15,373 nt of DNA from Terriglobia bacterium (GTDB lineage Bacteria > Acidobacteriota > Terriglobia > UBA7540). The DNA is taken from NCBI GenBank assembly GCA_030036915.1, contig JASHSC010000612.1:1-15373 (forward strand), in the 5' to 3' direction. Within the stretch, counting starts at the first letter, position 1, and each line of letters opens with the position of its first letter. Below are positions 8,505-15,373 of this stretch, one piece after another. The position numbers and the translations under genes were made by a program. Below the pieces are notes generated by a model. It worked only from the letters and a program-made list of their open reading frames with translations. It searched no databases and was not told where the DNA came from.

Positions 8505-8510
8505 CTCCTT
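8505..8510 (-). promoter_or_regulatory. Shine-Dalgarno AAGGAG deciding the start at 8498
   Basis: Read on the minus strand, AAGGAG stands 6 nt before ATG 8498-8496. It lies inside the frame of the longer candidate that begins at 8531, which favours the internal start and gives the protein a proper signal peptide. Confidence 0.75.
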
Positions 8511-8560
8511 AAACCTTGAAGCGCCGGGCACGCCTTCCGGCCCTGCGGCTTTTCCTCCTT

Positions 8561-10795
8561 CTACGGCGCGGGCAGGAGTATATATTCGTCCTTTCCATTC
8601 GGCGTGACATTGGTTTCAAAGAAAACGTCGCCGCGAGCATCCACCAAAACGCGGCGCAGCTTCCGTCCGTCGATAAAAGGCTGCGCCTGGTTCGCAGCCA
8701 GCACCAGCTTGCACGCCCCTTGCGCATCCTCGTAGAGATTGCCTTCCCACGTCCACCAGTAGCGCTCCAGACGGTCGAGAGAGAGCGAAGAATTCTCTCT
8801 GACCGGGCAGCCCGCAGGTATGATGCCGGGGGGCCTGGGCTGCTCCCACGGCTCGTGCGCGAGGGGCCCGGGATCGGAGGCAACCTCACGCCAGTGACCC
8901 TGCGAGAGCGGATCGCCCGGTTCTGCGCCGGGTGAGTACTCAAAGGTTCGTTGCGAGATATCCACCTTCAAATGGCCTTGCGGATCAAAAAACGGTGGGC
9001 CATCATCCGGGGACAATTCACTCAGAATCTCGTTGCGCGAGAACCTCCGCCATAAGTCGCCGCTAAAGTAATAAACCGCTCCGTTGCGTCCCATGAAAGC
9101 AATCTGGCCCTTTGGCCCAAAGGCGGGGAGAGCGGGATCTTGCGTCGGATTCCGGAACTGAAGAGGCTTCCCGCCCTGTGCCTGGAGCGCGTACTGGTAG
9201 CTGGGGAACTCCTGCCACTTTCCCTGGCGGGAGTCGAAAAACGCCGCTGGACCCTCGCCGCGGGCGGGAAAAAGCCAGATGCGGCCTTCCGTGTCGGCGT
9301 CTAAAGAACCAACCCAGGCGAGATTGAGATTCGGCGGCAAAGAATGCGCAAGCCAGCGCTGGCCGTCCCATTCGCCCAGTTCGCCGCCCAGTTGGTCCAC
9401 AAAGCCCCAAATATGACCGCTCTCACCGGGTTGAAGCACGAAATGGGTGCGAAGCACGCGGAGGCCTTGGGGCGGAGCCGGCGCCGCGAGGAGCGAAGCG
9501 GGTTGGAGCACCACAGAAGAGTAGCCAGCATTGATGGCCAGAAGTTGATTGCCGGGAAGCGCGAACAGGTATCTCACACTGGGCAACGAGAAGCCCTGCC
9601 TCCAGTCGATAACCCTCGCCGGGCTGCCCTCCGCCGGAACCAACCACAAGCCGCCCGCTCCGTTCCCACCAAGCCAAAGGCCCTCGCGGGTCCACGCCCG
9701 AGGCGGCCAACCGTCCACGCTGAAACCCCGCGCATTACCAACGCTGGCGATCAACCGGCTCCAATGGCCGTCGCGGAGACGCCACAAGTTGTTCACGAAT
9801 TCGTGGAATGGATTGTCTGCGTAGGCGCCCCGGCCGGGTGACGCCAGGGCGTACAGGCTTGACCCTTCGCGGAAGATGGCCTGCACCTCGCGAAAAGCAT
9901 TCGGTTCGGGATCAGTCAGGCGCTGGGCGGTCAGGGTGACGGTGTCGATCAGGTAGAGGCCGTCGTTTAGGACGGCGGCGACCAGGTGCCGCGCATCCCA
10001 CGGGCCGAGGTAGGACAGCCGCCCCTGACTCGGCAGACCGTTGATAGTCCGGTGATAGGCGAAGTCCTTTCCATCGTAAATGAGCACCCCTTGAAGCACG
10101 GATGAACCCTGCGGGCGGGCTGGCGCATCGCACCAAATCCACGTGTTTCCTTGCGGGTCTTCAGTGGCATCAAGCTGTAGGAAGCTGTAAAACGGACGCG
10201 GAGCCGGCACCGGAGTGCCGTTATTAAGAAAAAACTGCTCGGCCTTTAGTGTATAGACCGGCTGCAGTCCTTCCAAATCGACTCGGTCAATGGTCGGGCC
10301 ATCGACGGTAACCAGTGCTTTTCCAGAGGCGACGGGCAGCAGATTGTATAGGGAGCCATCGAGGGTTCCGATGGTGCGAACTTGATCGCCGCGCCGCCAA
10401 GTAAGGAGAACCCTTTCCCTCGCACCTCGTTTGTCGGGCGCGGCGTTGCTCTCAGGAACTGGCAGGGAAGGCGGCGATGGAAGTGAAATCCAGCCGGCTA
10501 CTACGCCGCCCTCAGAGCCGCGCCAGAGGTGATATGGCCGCCACTCATCGCCCGGTGGCTGCACGGCGCCCCAGCGATCCCCTTGCCAGCGGTACATTGA
10601 GCCGCCACCCAACGGCATCGCCCAGATGACCCCAGCGGCGTCCTCCATCGCGGTCTCGATAGGGGTCTGGTCCACCTGCTGGGGCAGGGATGCCGAGAAA
10701 GCTTGCTGAGATGTAGCCACTGGCACCAGCGGTGGAAGGCACAGGCAGGCGATGATGAGCGCGATGCGGCGCGGCAGTGGACCCCGGCCCAACAT
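8561..10795 (-). CDS. Exported beta-propeller-like protein
   Basis: The product has 744 residues with a Sec-type signal peptide: a basic start (PRR), a hydrophobic core at about 11-26, and probable cleavage near residue 30-35. The mature part is beta-rich and contains spaced D-x-x-G-x-hydrophobic-W motifs typical of propeller blades: DAAGVIWAM (52-60), DPQGNTWIW (213-221), DTEGRIWLF (501-509), DPQGHLKV (604-611) and DARGDVFFE (719-727), with interleaved aromatic W-x-R strands such as GHWSRL and GKWQEF. This resembles the sensor propellers of hybrid two-component proteins (Reg_prop type), but no membrane helix, kinase or other output domain follows, so it may act as a free periplasmic or surface binding protein. 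A GGGGGAGG run precedes ATG 10795 closely. It is the first gene of a two-gene minus-strand unit, divergent from the phosphatase gene. Confidence 0.75.
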   Translation of the reverse strand: MLGRGPLPRRIALIIACLCLPPLVPVATSQQAFSASLPQQVDQTPIETAMEDAAGVIWAMPLGGGSMYRWQGDRWGAVQPPGDEWRPYHLWRGSEGGVVAGWISLPSPPSLPVPESNAAPDKRGARERVLLTWRRGDQVRTIGTLDGSLYNLLPVASGKALVTVDGPTIDRVDLEGLQPVYTLKAEQFFLNNGTPVPAPRPFYSFLQLDATEDPQGNTWIWCDAPARPQGSSVLQGVLIYDGKDFAYHRTINGLPSQGRLSYLGPWDARHLVAAVLNDGLYLIDTVTLTAQRLTDPEPNAFREVQAIFREGSSLYALASPGRGAYADNPFHEFVNNLWRLRDGHWSRLIASVGNARGFSVDGWPPRAWTREGLWLGGNGAGGLWLVPAEGSPARVIDWRQGFSLPSVRYLFALPGNQLLAINAGYSSVVLQPASLLAAPAPPQGLRVLRTHFVLQPGESGHIWGFVDQLGGELGEWDGQRWLAHSLPPNLNLAWVGSLDADTEGRIWLFPARGEGPAAFFDSRQGKWQEFPSYQYALQAQGGKPLQFRNPTQDPALPAFGPKGQIAFMGRNGAVYYFSGDLWRRFSRNEILSELSPDDGPPFFDPQGHLKVDISQRTFEYSPGAEPGDPLSQGHWREVASDPGPLAHEPWEQPRPPGIIPAGCPVRENSSLSLDRLERYWWTWEGNLYEDAQGACKLVLAANQAQPFIDGRKLRRVLVDARGDVFFETNVTPNGKDEYILLPAP

Positions 10796-10822
10796 GCCTC
10801 CCCCTGAAATCTATGACTGCTG

Positions 10823-10828
10823 ATTATA
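10823..10828 (-). promoter_or_regulatory. Candidate -10 box (TATAAT) for the propeller operon
   Basis: The minus strand reads TATAAT exactly, 27 nt before ATG 10795. A transcript starting about 7 nt downstream would carry a leader of roughly 20 nt with the purine-rich ribosome site. No good -35 match is seen at 16-18 nt spacing (ACTGCG at 17 nt), so the promoter may need an activator or an alternative sigma factor. Confidence 0.4.
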
Positions 10829-10858
10829 GACGCCACCGACACAGGCGCAGTTACGGAG

Positions 10859-10871
10859 TTTGATCATCAAA
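10859..10871. promoter_or_regulatory. 13-bp dyad in the divergent intergenic region (possible operator)
   Basis: TTTGAT-C-ATCAAA has perfect 6-bp arms around one central base. It lies between the propeller operon and the phosphatase operon, about 30 bp upstream of the minus-strand TATAAT and 47 bp before ATG 10919. The position suits an operator or a -35-proximal site for the plus operon (TTGATC followed after 17 nt by a weak TAATGT). No regulator can be named. Confidence 0.3.
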
Positions 10872-10918
10872 AGTGGATTTGGTAATGTGGAAAGTCGCGC
10901 ATAATTTCAAGGCGGATT

Positions 10919-11824
10919 ATGGGTGCGCGATATTCGTTCGCCCTCGCCCAGGCTTCAAGGGACGGGTTGCGCGGCCGGGAGGAGAACTTGGAAGGCAGTG
11001 GAAGATTCGCCTGCTTTGAGTTATGGGGAGGCAACGGCGCCGTCGAACATCCTATCGAGCTTCCCGGCTTGCAAGGATGGATCTGCTGTATTCCGTTCGG
11101 AGACGCCCCTCATGGCGGCGATGTCCACTACGTTTCGGTGTGCAGCAAGGGACAGGTATCGCGCGTGGCCCTGGCCGATGTGGCCGGGCACGGCGCCTAT
11201 GCCAGTTCAACGGCGGAGCGCCTGCGGAAGCTGTTCCAGCGCCACACGGACAATTGGGACCAGTCATCATTGATGCGGGAACTCAATGAGGCCTTCCGGC
11301 AGGGCGCGGATGGAGTTCAACTGGCCACCGCCGTCGTATTGGGGTTTTACCTCGGGACCGGTGAGCTTCTCTTCACGAACGCCGGCCACTTGCCATTGCT
11401 TTGGCACCACGCGGCGACGGGGGTTTGGGAATGGCTTGAGGATCGCACGCCCTACGCCAAAACCATCGCCGATTTACCGCTGGGGTTGATCAGCGGGACA
11501 AGTTATGTTCAGACAGGCGTGGAATTGAATCCGAAAGATATGCTTATCCTCTATACCGATGGTATCACTGAGACCCGCGATAAAACGGGGACAATGCTGG
11601 GGCAAGAAGGTCTGTTGAATATCGTACGCGCTTTGGAGATGAACCCGAATCGAGGACCAGAGGAAATCGGCCGCGCCATTGCAAGCCGACTCAAATTGTT
11701 CCGCGGGGGGCAACCTCAGCATGACGACGAGACGCTGGTTGTGCTCCAACGGATGGCAATGTCTGAACTCGCCGTAGGGAATGAAACGAAAATTCCCCTC
11801 AGTTCATCCAATGGCGTGGAGTAG
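10919..11824 (+). CDS. SpoIIE/RsbU-type PP2C serine/threonine phosphatase
   Basis: The 301-residue protein has the full metal-dependent phosphatase motif set: GGD at 66-68, DVAGHG at 87-92, TNAGHLPL at 153-160, LYTDGITET at 211-219 and HDDETLVVL at 268-276. The aspartates of GGD, DVAGHG, YTDG and HDD are the expected Mn/Mg ligands. Family members dephosphorylate anti-sigma-antagonist or similar serine-phosphorylated partners. Residues 35-54 (LWGGNGAVEHPIELPG) match a conserved lead-in of one SpoIIE subgroup; there is no PAS, GAF, receiver or membrane sensor, so the input must come from a partner. ATG 10919 follows a modest AAGGCGG at 10909-10915. It is the first gene of the plus-strand operon, with 65 nt to the next gene. 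No STAS or RsbW-like protein lies in the window. Confidence 0.9.
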   Translation: MGARYSFALAQASRDGLRGREENLEGSGRFACFELWGGNGAVEHPIELPGLQGWICCIPFGDAPHGGDVHYVSVCSKGQVSRVALADVAGHGAYASSTAERLRKLFQRHTDNWDQSSLMRELNEAFRQGADGVQLATAVVLGFYLGTGELLFTNAGHLPLLWHHAATGVWEWLEDRTPYAKTIADLPLGLISGTSYVQTGVELNPKDMLILYTDGITETRDKTGTMLGQEGLLNIVRALEMNPNRGPEEIGRAIASRLKLFRGGQPQHDDETLVVLQRMAMSELAVGNETKIPLSSSNGVE

Positions 11825-11889
11825 GGTTTGCCGCGGAACACAGTGTAGGGCTTGAGCGGAACAGCAATCCAACTTGCCGAGGACGGCAG

Positions 11890-13560
11890 ATGACGAAGCC
11901 GGTCTTGTTGGCGGTAGACGATGACGCGGAAGTGTTGCGCGCGGTGGAGCGTGATCTGCGACAGCGCTACTCCGAGCGATATCGCGTAATCCGTGCGGAC
12001 TCGGGGGCTACGGCGCTTGCGGCGCTGCGGGGGCTCAAGGTGCGGAACCATTCCGTCGCGCTGCTTCTCGCCGACCAGCGGATGCCGCAGATGACCGGAG
12101 TTGAGTTCCTTGGTGAGGCGATGCAACTTTTCCCCGATGCCAAGCGCACCTTGTTGACAGCCTACGCCGACACGGATGCGGCGATCCGCGCGATCAACGA
12201 CGCCAAAATCCATCATTACTTGCTGAAGCCTTGGGATCCGCCGGAGGAGCATCTTTACCCCGTTGTGGATGACCTGTTGGGCGACTGGATGGCTTCGTAC
12301 CGGCCTCCCTTTGAAGGTGTTCGGGTATTGGGCACGCGCTGGTCGCCGGGTTGTTACGCAATTCGTGACTTCCTGGCCCGGAACCAAACGCCCTACCAGT
12401 GGTTTGACGTCGAGACGGCAGACAAAGTGGCGGAGGTCCGCCGCCTCATGGTTGCGTCGGGAGCCGCCCCCGATTGTCTACCTATGGTGCTGCTCCCCGA
12501 CGGCACGTCCCTTGCGAACCCCAGCCCCGCGGAATTGGCAGAAAAACTGGGTTTGCGCGTCCGGCCGGATACGGCATTCTACGATTTCGTGATTGTAGGT
12601 GGTGGTCCAGCGGGACTGGCTGCGGCAGTTTATGGTGCTTCTGAGGGTCTTAAGACGGTGCTGGTGGAAATGGACGCGCCCGGCGGCCAGGCGGGAATGA
12701 GCTCGCGCATCGAAAATTATCTCGGCTTTCCCTCGGGGCTGAGCGGAGGCGATTTGGCGCGACGCGCCGTCGCGCAGGCCCGGCGTTTCGGAGTTGAGAT
12801 TCTGACTCCCCAGCAGGTCACCGGTGTCCGCAGGGAGGCGAACTCGAAGTTCGTGAGTCTTTCCAGCGGCAGCGAAATCGGCTGCAAGGCATTGCTGATC
12901 GCCACCGGTGTCTCTTACCGCAAGCTGAATGTCCCGGGGGCGGAGCGCCTCCAAGGGTCCGGCGTTTATTATGGATCGGCGATGACGGAGGGAACCTCGA
13001 CCCAGGGTGAAGACGTTTACATCGTAGGCGGGGCGAATTCCGCCGGCCAGGCCGCCATGTATTTTTCCCGATACGCGCGACGCGTAGTGATGCTCGTTCG
13101 CGGCCCGTCTCTTTCCGCCACCATGTCGCAATACCTGATCGACCAGATTAAGCTGACCCCGAACATTCACGTCCAAACGCACTCTGAGGTAACCGAGGCT
13201 TTTGGAGATCAGCATCTTGAATCTCTCTCCATTCGGTGCGCCGACACCGGGCAGGTGGAAAAAGTACCCGCCAACCTCCTCGCGGTCTTCATCGGAGCGG
13301 AACCCAAAACGGAGTGGCTGGAGGGCGTGGTGCTGCGCGACGAACATGGATTCATTTACACCGGAACCCACTTGCTCCACGACGGCAAACGCCCTGAAGG
13401 ATGGCCGCTCGCACGCGATCCCTTCTGGACGGAAACCAGCGTGCCGGGAATTTTTGCGGCGGGCGATGTTCGGCACGGCTCGGTGAAGAGAGTTGCATCC
13501 GGCGTGGGCGAAGGTTCAATTGCCGTGCAGTTCGTGCATCAATACCTCAGCGAGGTGTGA
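11890..13560 (+). CDS. Receiver / glutaredoxin-like / thioredoxin-reductase-like flavoprotein fusion
   Basis: The protein has 556 residues in three parts. Residues 1-130 are a CheY-like receiver with acidic pocket D10-D12, phospho-acceptor D62 in LLADQRMP, switch T90 and K113 in LLKPW. About 143-222 is a thioredoxin/glutaredoxin-like domain (GVRVLGTRWSPGCYAIRDFL) with one cysteine, C154, where a CxxC would sit. Residues 231-556 are a class II pyridine-nucleotide-disulfide oxidoreductase: FAD motif GGGPAG 237-242, NAD(P)H motif IVGGANSAGQAA 378-389 and FAD-binding GIFAAGDVRHG 520-530. The CxxC of true thioredoxin reductases is replaced around YGSAMTEG (361-368), so ordinary thioredoxin reduction is unlikely; NAD(P)H-dependent reduction of another acceptor or redox sensing is inferred. 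GAGGA at 11879-11883 sets the ATG. The histidine kinase one base downstream is the likely phosphodonor. Databases name this architecture fused response regulator/thioredoxin-disulfide reductase. Confidence 0.9.
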   Translation: MTKPVLLAVDDDAEVLRAVERDLRQRYSERYRVIRADSGATALAALRGLKVRNHSVALLLADQRMPQMTGVEFLGEAMQLFPDAKRTLLTAYADTDAAIRAINDAKIHHYLLKPWDPPEEHLYPVVDDLLGDWMASYRPPFEGVRVLGTRWSPGCYAIRDFLARNQTPYQWFDVETADKVAEVRRLMVASGAAPDCLPMVLLPDGTSLANPSPAELAEKLGLRVRPDTAFYDFVIVGGGPAGLAAAVYGASEGLKTVLVEMDAPGGQAGMSSRIENYLGFPSGLSGGDLARRAVAQARRFGVEILTPQQVTGVRREANSKFVSLSSGSEIGCKALLIATGVSYRKLNVPGAERLQGSGVYYGSAMTEGTSTQGEDVYIVGGANSAGQAAMYFSRYARRVVMLVRGPSLSATMSQYLIDQIKLTPNIHVQTHSEVTEAFGDQHLESLSIRCADTGQVEKVPANLLAVFIGAEPKTEWLEGVVLRDEHGFIYTGTHLLHDGKRPEGWPLARDPFWTETSVPGIFAAGDVRHGSVKRVASGVGEGSIAVQFVHQYLSEV

Positions 13561-13564
13561 TTTG
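13552..13564 (+). promoter_or_regulatory. Shine-Dalgarno and TTG start coupled to the upstream stop
   Basis: GAGG at 13552-13555 lies inside the last codons of the flavoprotein gene, whose TGA is 13558-13560. TTG at 13562-13564 follows at the ideal 6-nt spacing, leaving one base between stop and start. The in-frame ATG further upstream (13493) would overlap the previous gene by 68 nt and add a segment that is only its shadow. Translational coupling would keep kinase and receiver in step. Confidence 0.7.
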
Positions 13565-14989
13565 GCGGAGAAACCTACCATCCAGTCCGGACCGGGTTTG
13601 GTCGATGAATTGACCGGGATTGAAGTCTTCGCCGACCTTCCCCGGGAAAACCTTGCGTGGCTGGCGGAGAAATTTGAGGTTGTTCAACTGGAGGAAGGCG
13701 AGATCTTTGGGCGGCCTGGCGACCCGATAGATCATCTCCATGTCATTCTCGAAGGCGAGCTTCGACTTCAGCGAGGAACGGAGGCGGACTCGACAACCTT
13801 TGTCGGTTTTGCGGGCCAGGTTACGGGGCTTCTGCCGTTCTCACGCCTGACCCATTTCAAGGGAACGGCCCGCGCCATCCGCCGATCCCGCATCGCGCGT
13901 CTGCACCGGACATTTTTTCCCGAGATGTTGCAGCGCATGCCCCTGCTGGGCCAGCGGCTGGTGGCAATCATGTCCGACCGCATCCGTGAGACCACCCGAA
14001 TCGAAACCCAGCGCGACAAGCTGATGGCGCTGGGTAAACTTTCCGCAGGTTTGGCGCATGAGTTGAACAATCCTGCTGCGGCTGCCCAACGCGCCAGCGT
14101 CAGCCTTCGCGAAGCCCTGGAAACCGTTCGCAATGCCAGTATTCGCCTGGCCCTTCATACCCTTTCCAAGGATCAGACCGAAACCATCATTCGATTTGAG
14201 CGCGAGGCCGCCAAATATGTTCCCCCTATTCCCGCCGACCCGCTCGCTCAAAGCGACCGCGAGGAGCGCATCACCGCTTGGCTCGAAGCCCGCCAGGTGG
14301 CGGAAGCCTGGAAGTTTGCTCCCACGCTTGCTGATGCGGGTGTCGACCTCGCCCAGTTGGAAGATTTAACCGCTAAAGTCGGGCAGGAAATTCTGGGCGA
14401 TGTGGTGATTCGCATCGCGTCACTCCTCAATATCGGGCGGCTGATCGCGGAGATTGAAATCAGCACGAAGCGCATCTCCCAACTGGTCCAGGCGATCAAG
14501 GAATATTCCTACATGGATCAGGCCGCCATGCAGCAGGTTGATCTTCACCAGGGGCTGGAAAATACGCTGACCATCCTCAACCACCGGCTGAAGAACGGGG
14601 TCACCGTGGTCCGCGAATACGACAGCAAACTGCCGCACATTTGCGCCTTTGGAAGCGAGCTGAATCAGATCTGGACAAATTTGATTTCCAACGCCATCGA
14701 GGCCATGCAAGGAAAGGGTGAGCTGCGCGTGCGAACCGCCCATGAGCTTGACCGGATCCTGGTGGAGATTGGTGACAACGGGCCGGGAATTCCAGCCGAT
14801 GTACTGCCAAGGATCTTTGAACCTTTCTTTACCACCAAAGGCGTGGGCGAGGGGACGGGGCTAGGGTTGGACACGGCTTGCCGCATTATTCGCAACCACC
14901 ATGGCGAGATCAAGGTTTCCTCGCAACCCGGTGACACGCGGTTTCAGGTCTATTTGCCGATTAGTCAGCCCAAAGCCCAGGCATCTTGA
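13562..14989 (+). CDS. Histidine kinase with N-terminal cyclic-nucleotide-binding-like domain
   Basis: The protein has 475 residues from the TTG start. About 15-140 is a CNB/CAP-like beta-roll (VFADLPRENLAWLAEKFEVV then EGEIFGRPGDP and LHVILEGELRL). The phosphate-binding cassette is degenerate: the canonical GE and R-x-A of cAMP binders are not found around GQVTGLLPFSRLTHFKGTA (85-103), so cAMP may not be the ligand. A dimerisation helix carries the H-box, with H166 in GLAHELNNPAAAAQ. A long helical insert spans about 195-310. The ATPase domain has the N-box with N373 and N377 in NLISNAIEAM, G1 DNGPGIP (405-411), F-box FFTTKG and G2 GTGLGL (431-436). There is no membrane segment, so it is cytosolic. 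It probably autophosphorylates H166 and passes phosphate to D62 of the adjacent receiver fusion. The UBP zinc-finger gene follows 18 nt later. Confidence 0.88.
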   Translation: MAEKPTIQSGPGLVDELTGIEVFADLPRENLAWLAEKFEVVQLEEGEIFGRPGDPIDHLHVILEGELRLQRGTEADSTTFVGFAGQVTGLLPFSRLTHFKGTARAIRRSRIARLHRTFFPEMLQRMPLLGQRLVAIMSDRIRETTRIETQRDKLMALGKLSAGLAHELNNPAAAAQRASVSLREALETVRNASIRLALHTLSKDQTETIIRFEREAAKYVPPIPADPLAQSDREERITAWLEARQVAEAWKFAPTLADAGVDLAQLEDLTAKVGQEILGDVVIRIASLLNIGRLIAEIEISTKRISQLVQAIKEYSYMDQAAMQQVDLHQGLENTLTILNHRLKNGVTVVREYDSKLPHICAFGSELNQIWTNLISNAIEAMQGKGELRVRTAHELDRILVEIGDNGPGIPADVLPRIFEPFFTTKGVGEGTGLGLDTACRIIRNHHGEIKVSSQPGDTRFQVYLPISQPKAQAS

Positions 14990-15007
14990 GCGGCAAGGAG
15001 CAGCACC

Positions 15008-15280
15008 ATGGAAAATGGATGCCCACATCTCGATCAGGTGCGCAACCCCGCGCCCAAAACCAGTGGATGCGAGGAATGCCTGAGAATGGGCGACTCGTGG
15101 GTCCATTTGCGCCTTTGCGAAATCTGCGGTCACGTGGGGTGCTGCGATTCTTCAAAGAACAAACACGCCACAAAGCACTTTCACAAAACCAAGCATCCGA
15201 TTATGCGGTCGCTCGAGCCTGGCGAGGATTGGGGATGGTGCTACGTCGACGAAGTGGTGATTGAGCCATTTCCGGAATAA
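15008..15280 (+). CDS. UBP-type zinc finger protein
   Basis: The 90-residue protein consists of one complete ZnF-UBP domain. The metal ligands are visible in order: C5 and H7, C21 and C24 (CEEC), C37 and C40 (LCEICG), C45, and histidines H53, H57 and H63 in NKHATKHFHKTKHP. In eukaryotic USP and HDAC6 proteins this fold binds the free Gly-Gly tail of ubiquitin. Residues that resemble that pocket are kept: W31 and R35 before the CxxC knuckle and a C-terminal WCYVDE. A bacterial ligand is unknown; a C-terminal peptide tail is one guess. AAGGAG at 14995-15000 gives a strong ribosome site 7 nt before the ATG. It sits directly behind the kinase gene and ahead of another same-strand gene, so it is very likely part of the signalling operon. 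Confidence 0.9.
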   Translation: MENGCPHLDQVRNPAPKTSGCEECLRMGDSWVHLRLCEICGHVGCCDSSKNKHATKHFHKTKHPIMRSLEPGEDWGWCYVDEVVIEPFPE

Positions 15281-15290
15281 GTGAATTTCT

Positions 15291-15373
15291 ATGCCCGATA
15301 GCCGACTTGAAGCAGATTCTCGTGCCCGCCTTTTGGACCGGCTTGCGGAATCGCGCGCCGTCACCGATGAGTT
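15291..15373 (+). CDS. Start of a further operon gene, cut by the window edge
   Basis: An ATG 10 nt after the zinc-finger stop opens a frame that remains open to the end of the window (27 full codons, MPDSRLEADSRARLLDRLAE then SRAVTDE). The helix with an R-x-x-x-x-x-L-x-x-R pattern is faintly like the N-terminus of DinB/EgtB-type non-haem iron enzymes, but the piece is too short for an assignment. The ribosome site is weak (GGAATAAG at 15274-15281 overlapping the previous stop), which would fit coupling to the upstream gene. Confidence 0.5.
   Translation, partial: MPDSRLEADSRARLLDRLAESRAVTDE

Noticed and set aside
8499..8531. Upstream ATG at 8531 (minus) for the helical-repeat protein
   Set aside because: It would place charged residues before the signal peptide, and the strong AAGGAG is positioned for the ATG at 8498.
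9344..9841. 165-codon plus-strand frame inside the propeller gene
   Set aside because: It has no recognisable motif and lies antisense to a gene with a signal peptide and blade motifs.
11890..13560. Annotation as a genuine thioredoxin reductase (trxB)
   Set aside because: The CxxC required for thioredoxin reduction is absent, and the protein has a receiver and a glutaredoxin-like domain in front.
13493..13561. ATG at 13493 as the start of the histidine kinase
   Set aside because: It overlaps the upstream gene by 68 nt, and its extra 23 residues are only the out-of-frame reading of that gene. GAGG plus TTG 13562 fits better.

Overview
The window is GC-rich and gene-dense. Two features suggest a soil or environmental bacterium of the Acidobacteriota or a similar phylum: the abundance of TPR and helical-solenoid proteins, and an operon combining a response regulator fused to a thioredoxin-reductase-like flavoprotein, a cyclic-nucleotide-binding-type histidine kinase and a UBP zinc finger. 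This placement is inferred from gene content and style only. There are no rRNA or tRNA genes, CRISPR arrays or transposase genes in the window.

Left part (1-6621, + strand). It starts with the C-terminal end of a TPR protein. A gene-poor, lower-GC stretch follows, holding a 124-bp imperfect palindrome (521-644) with two perfect nested hairpins. The palindrome resembles a MITE or REP-doublet and ends 7 nt before a small membrane-anchored orphan gene. Next is a 1707-residue TPR protein with a C39-like cysteine peptidase domain inserted near residues 310-440 and no ABC-transporter partner. A short YdeI/OmpD-associated family protein follows; its start is unclear.

Middle part (6861-10795, - strand). 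Two exported proteins probably form one transcription unit: a 744-residue beta-propeller-like protein, then a 545-residue helical-repeat protein. A perfect TATAAT hexamer lies just upstream of the first gene.

Right part (10919-15373, + strand). This is divergent from the middle block and reads as a compact signalling operon. It encodes a SpoIIE/RsbU-type PP2C phosphatase, a receiver / glutaredoxin-like / thioredoxin-reductase-like fusion lacking the redox CxxC, a histidine kinase with a degenerate cyclic-nucleotide-binding domain that starts at TTG and is coupled to the preceding stop, a UBP-type zinc finger, and the start of a further gene cut by the window edge. The simplest reading is that the kinase phosphorylates the receiver of its neighbour and so controls a flavoenzyme directly instead of a DNA-binding output. 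The phosphatase and the zinc-finger protein would be further partners. The wiring is inference; the domains and gene order are visible in the sequence.
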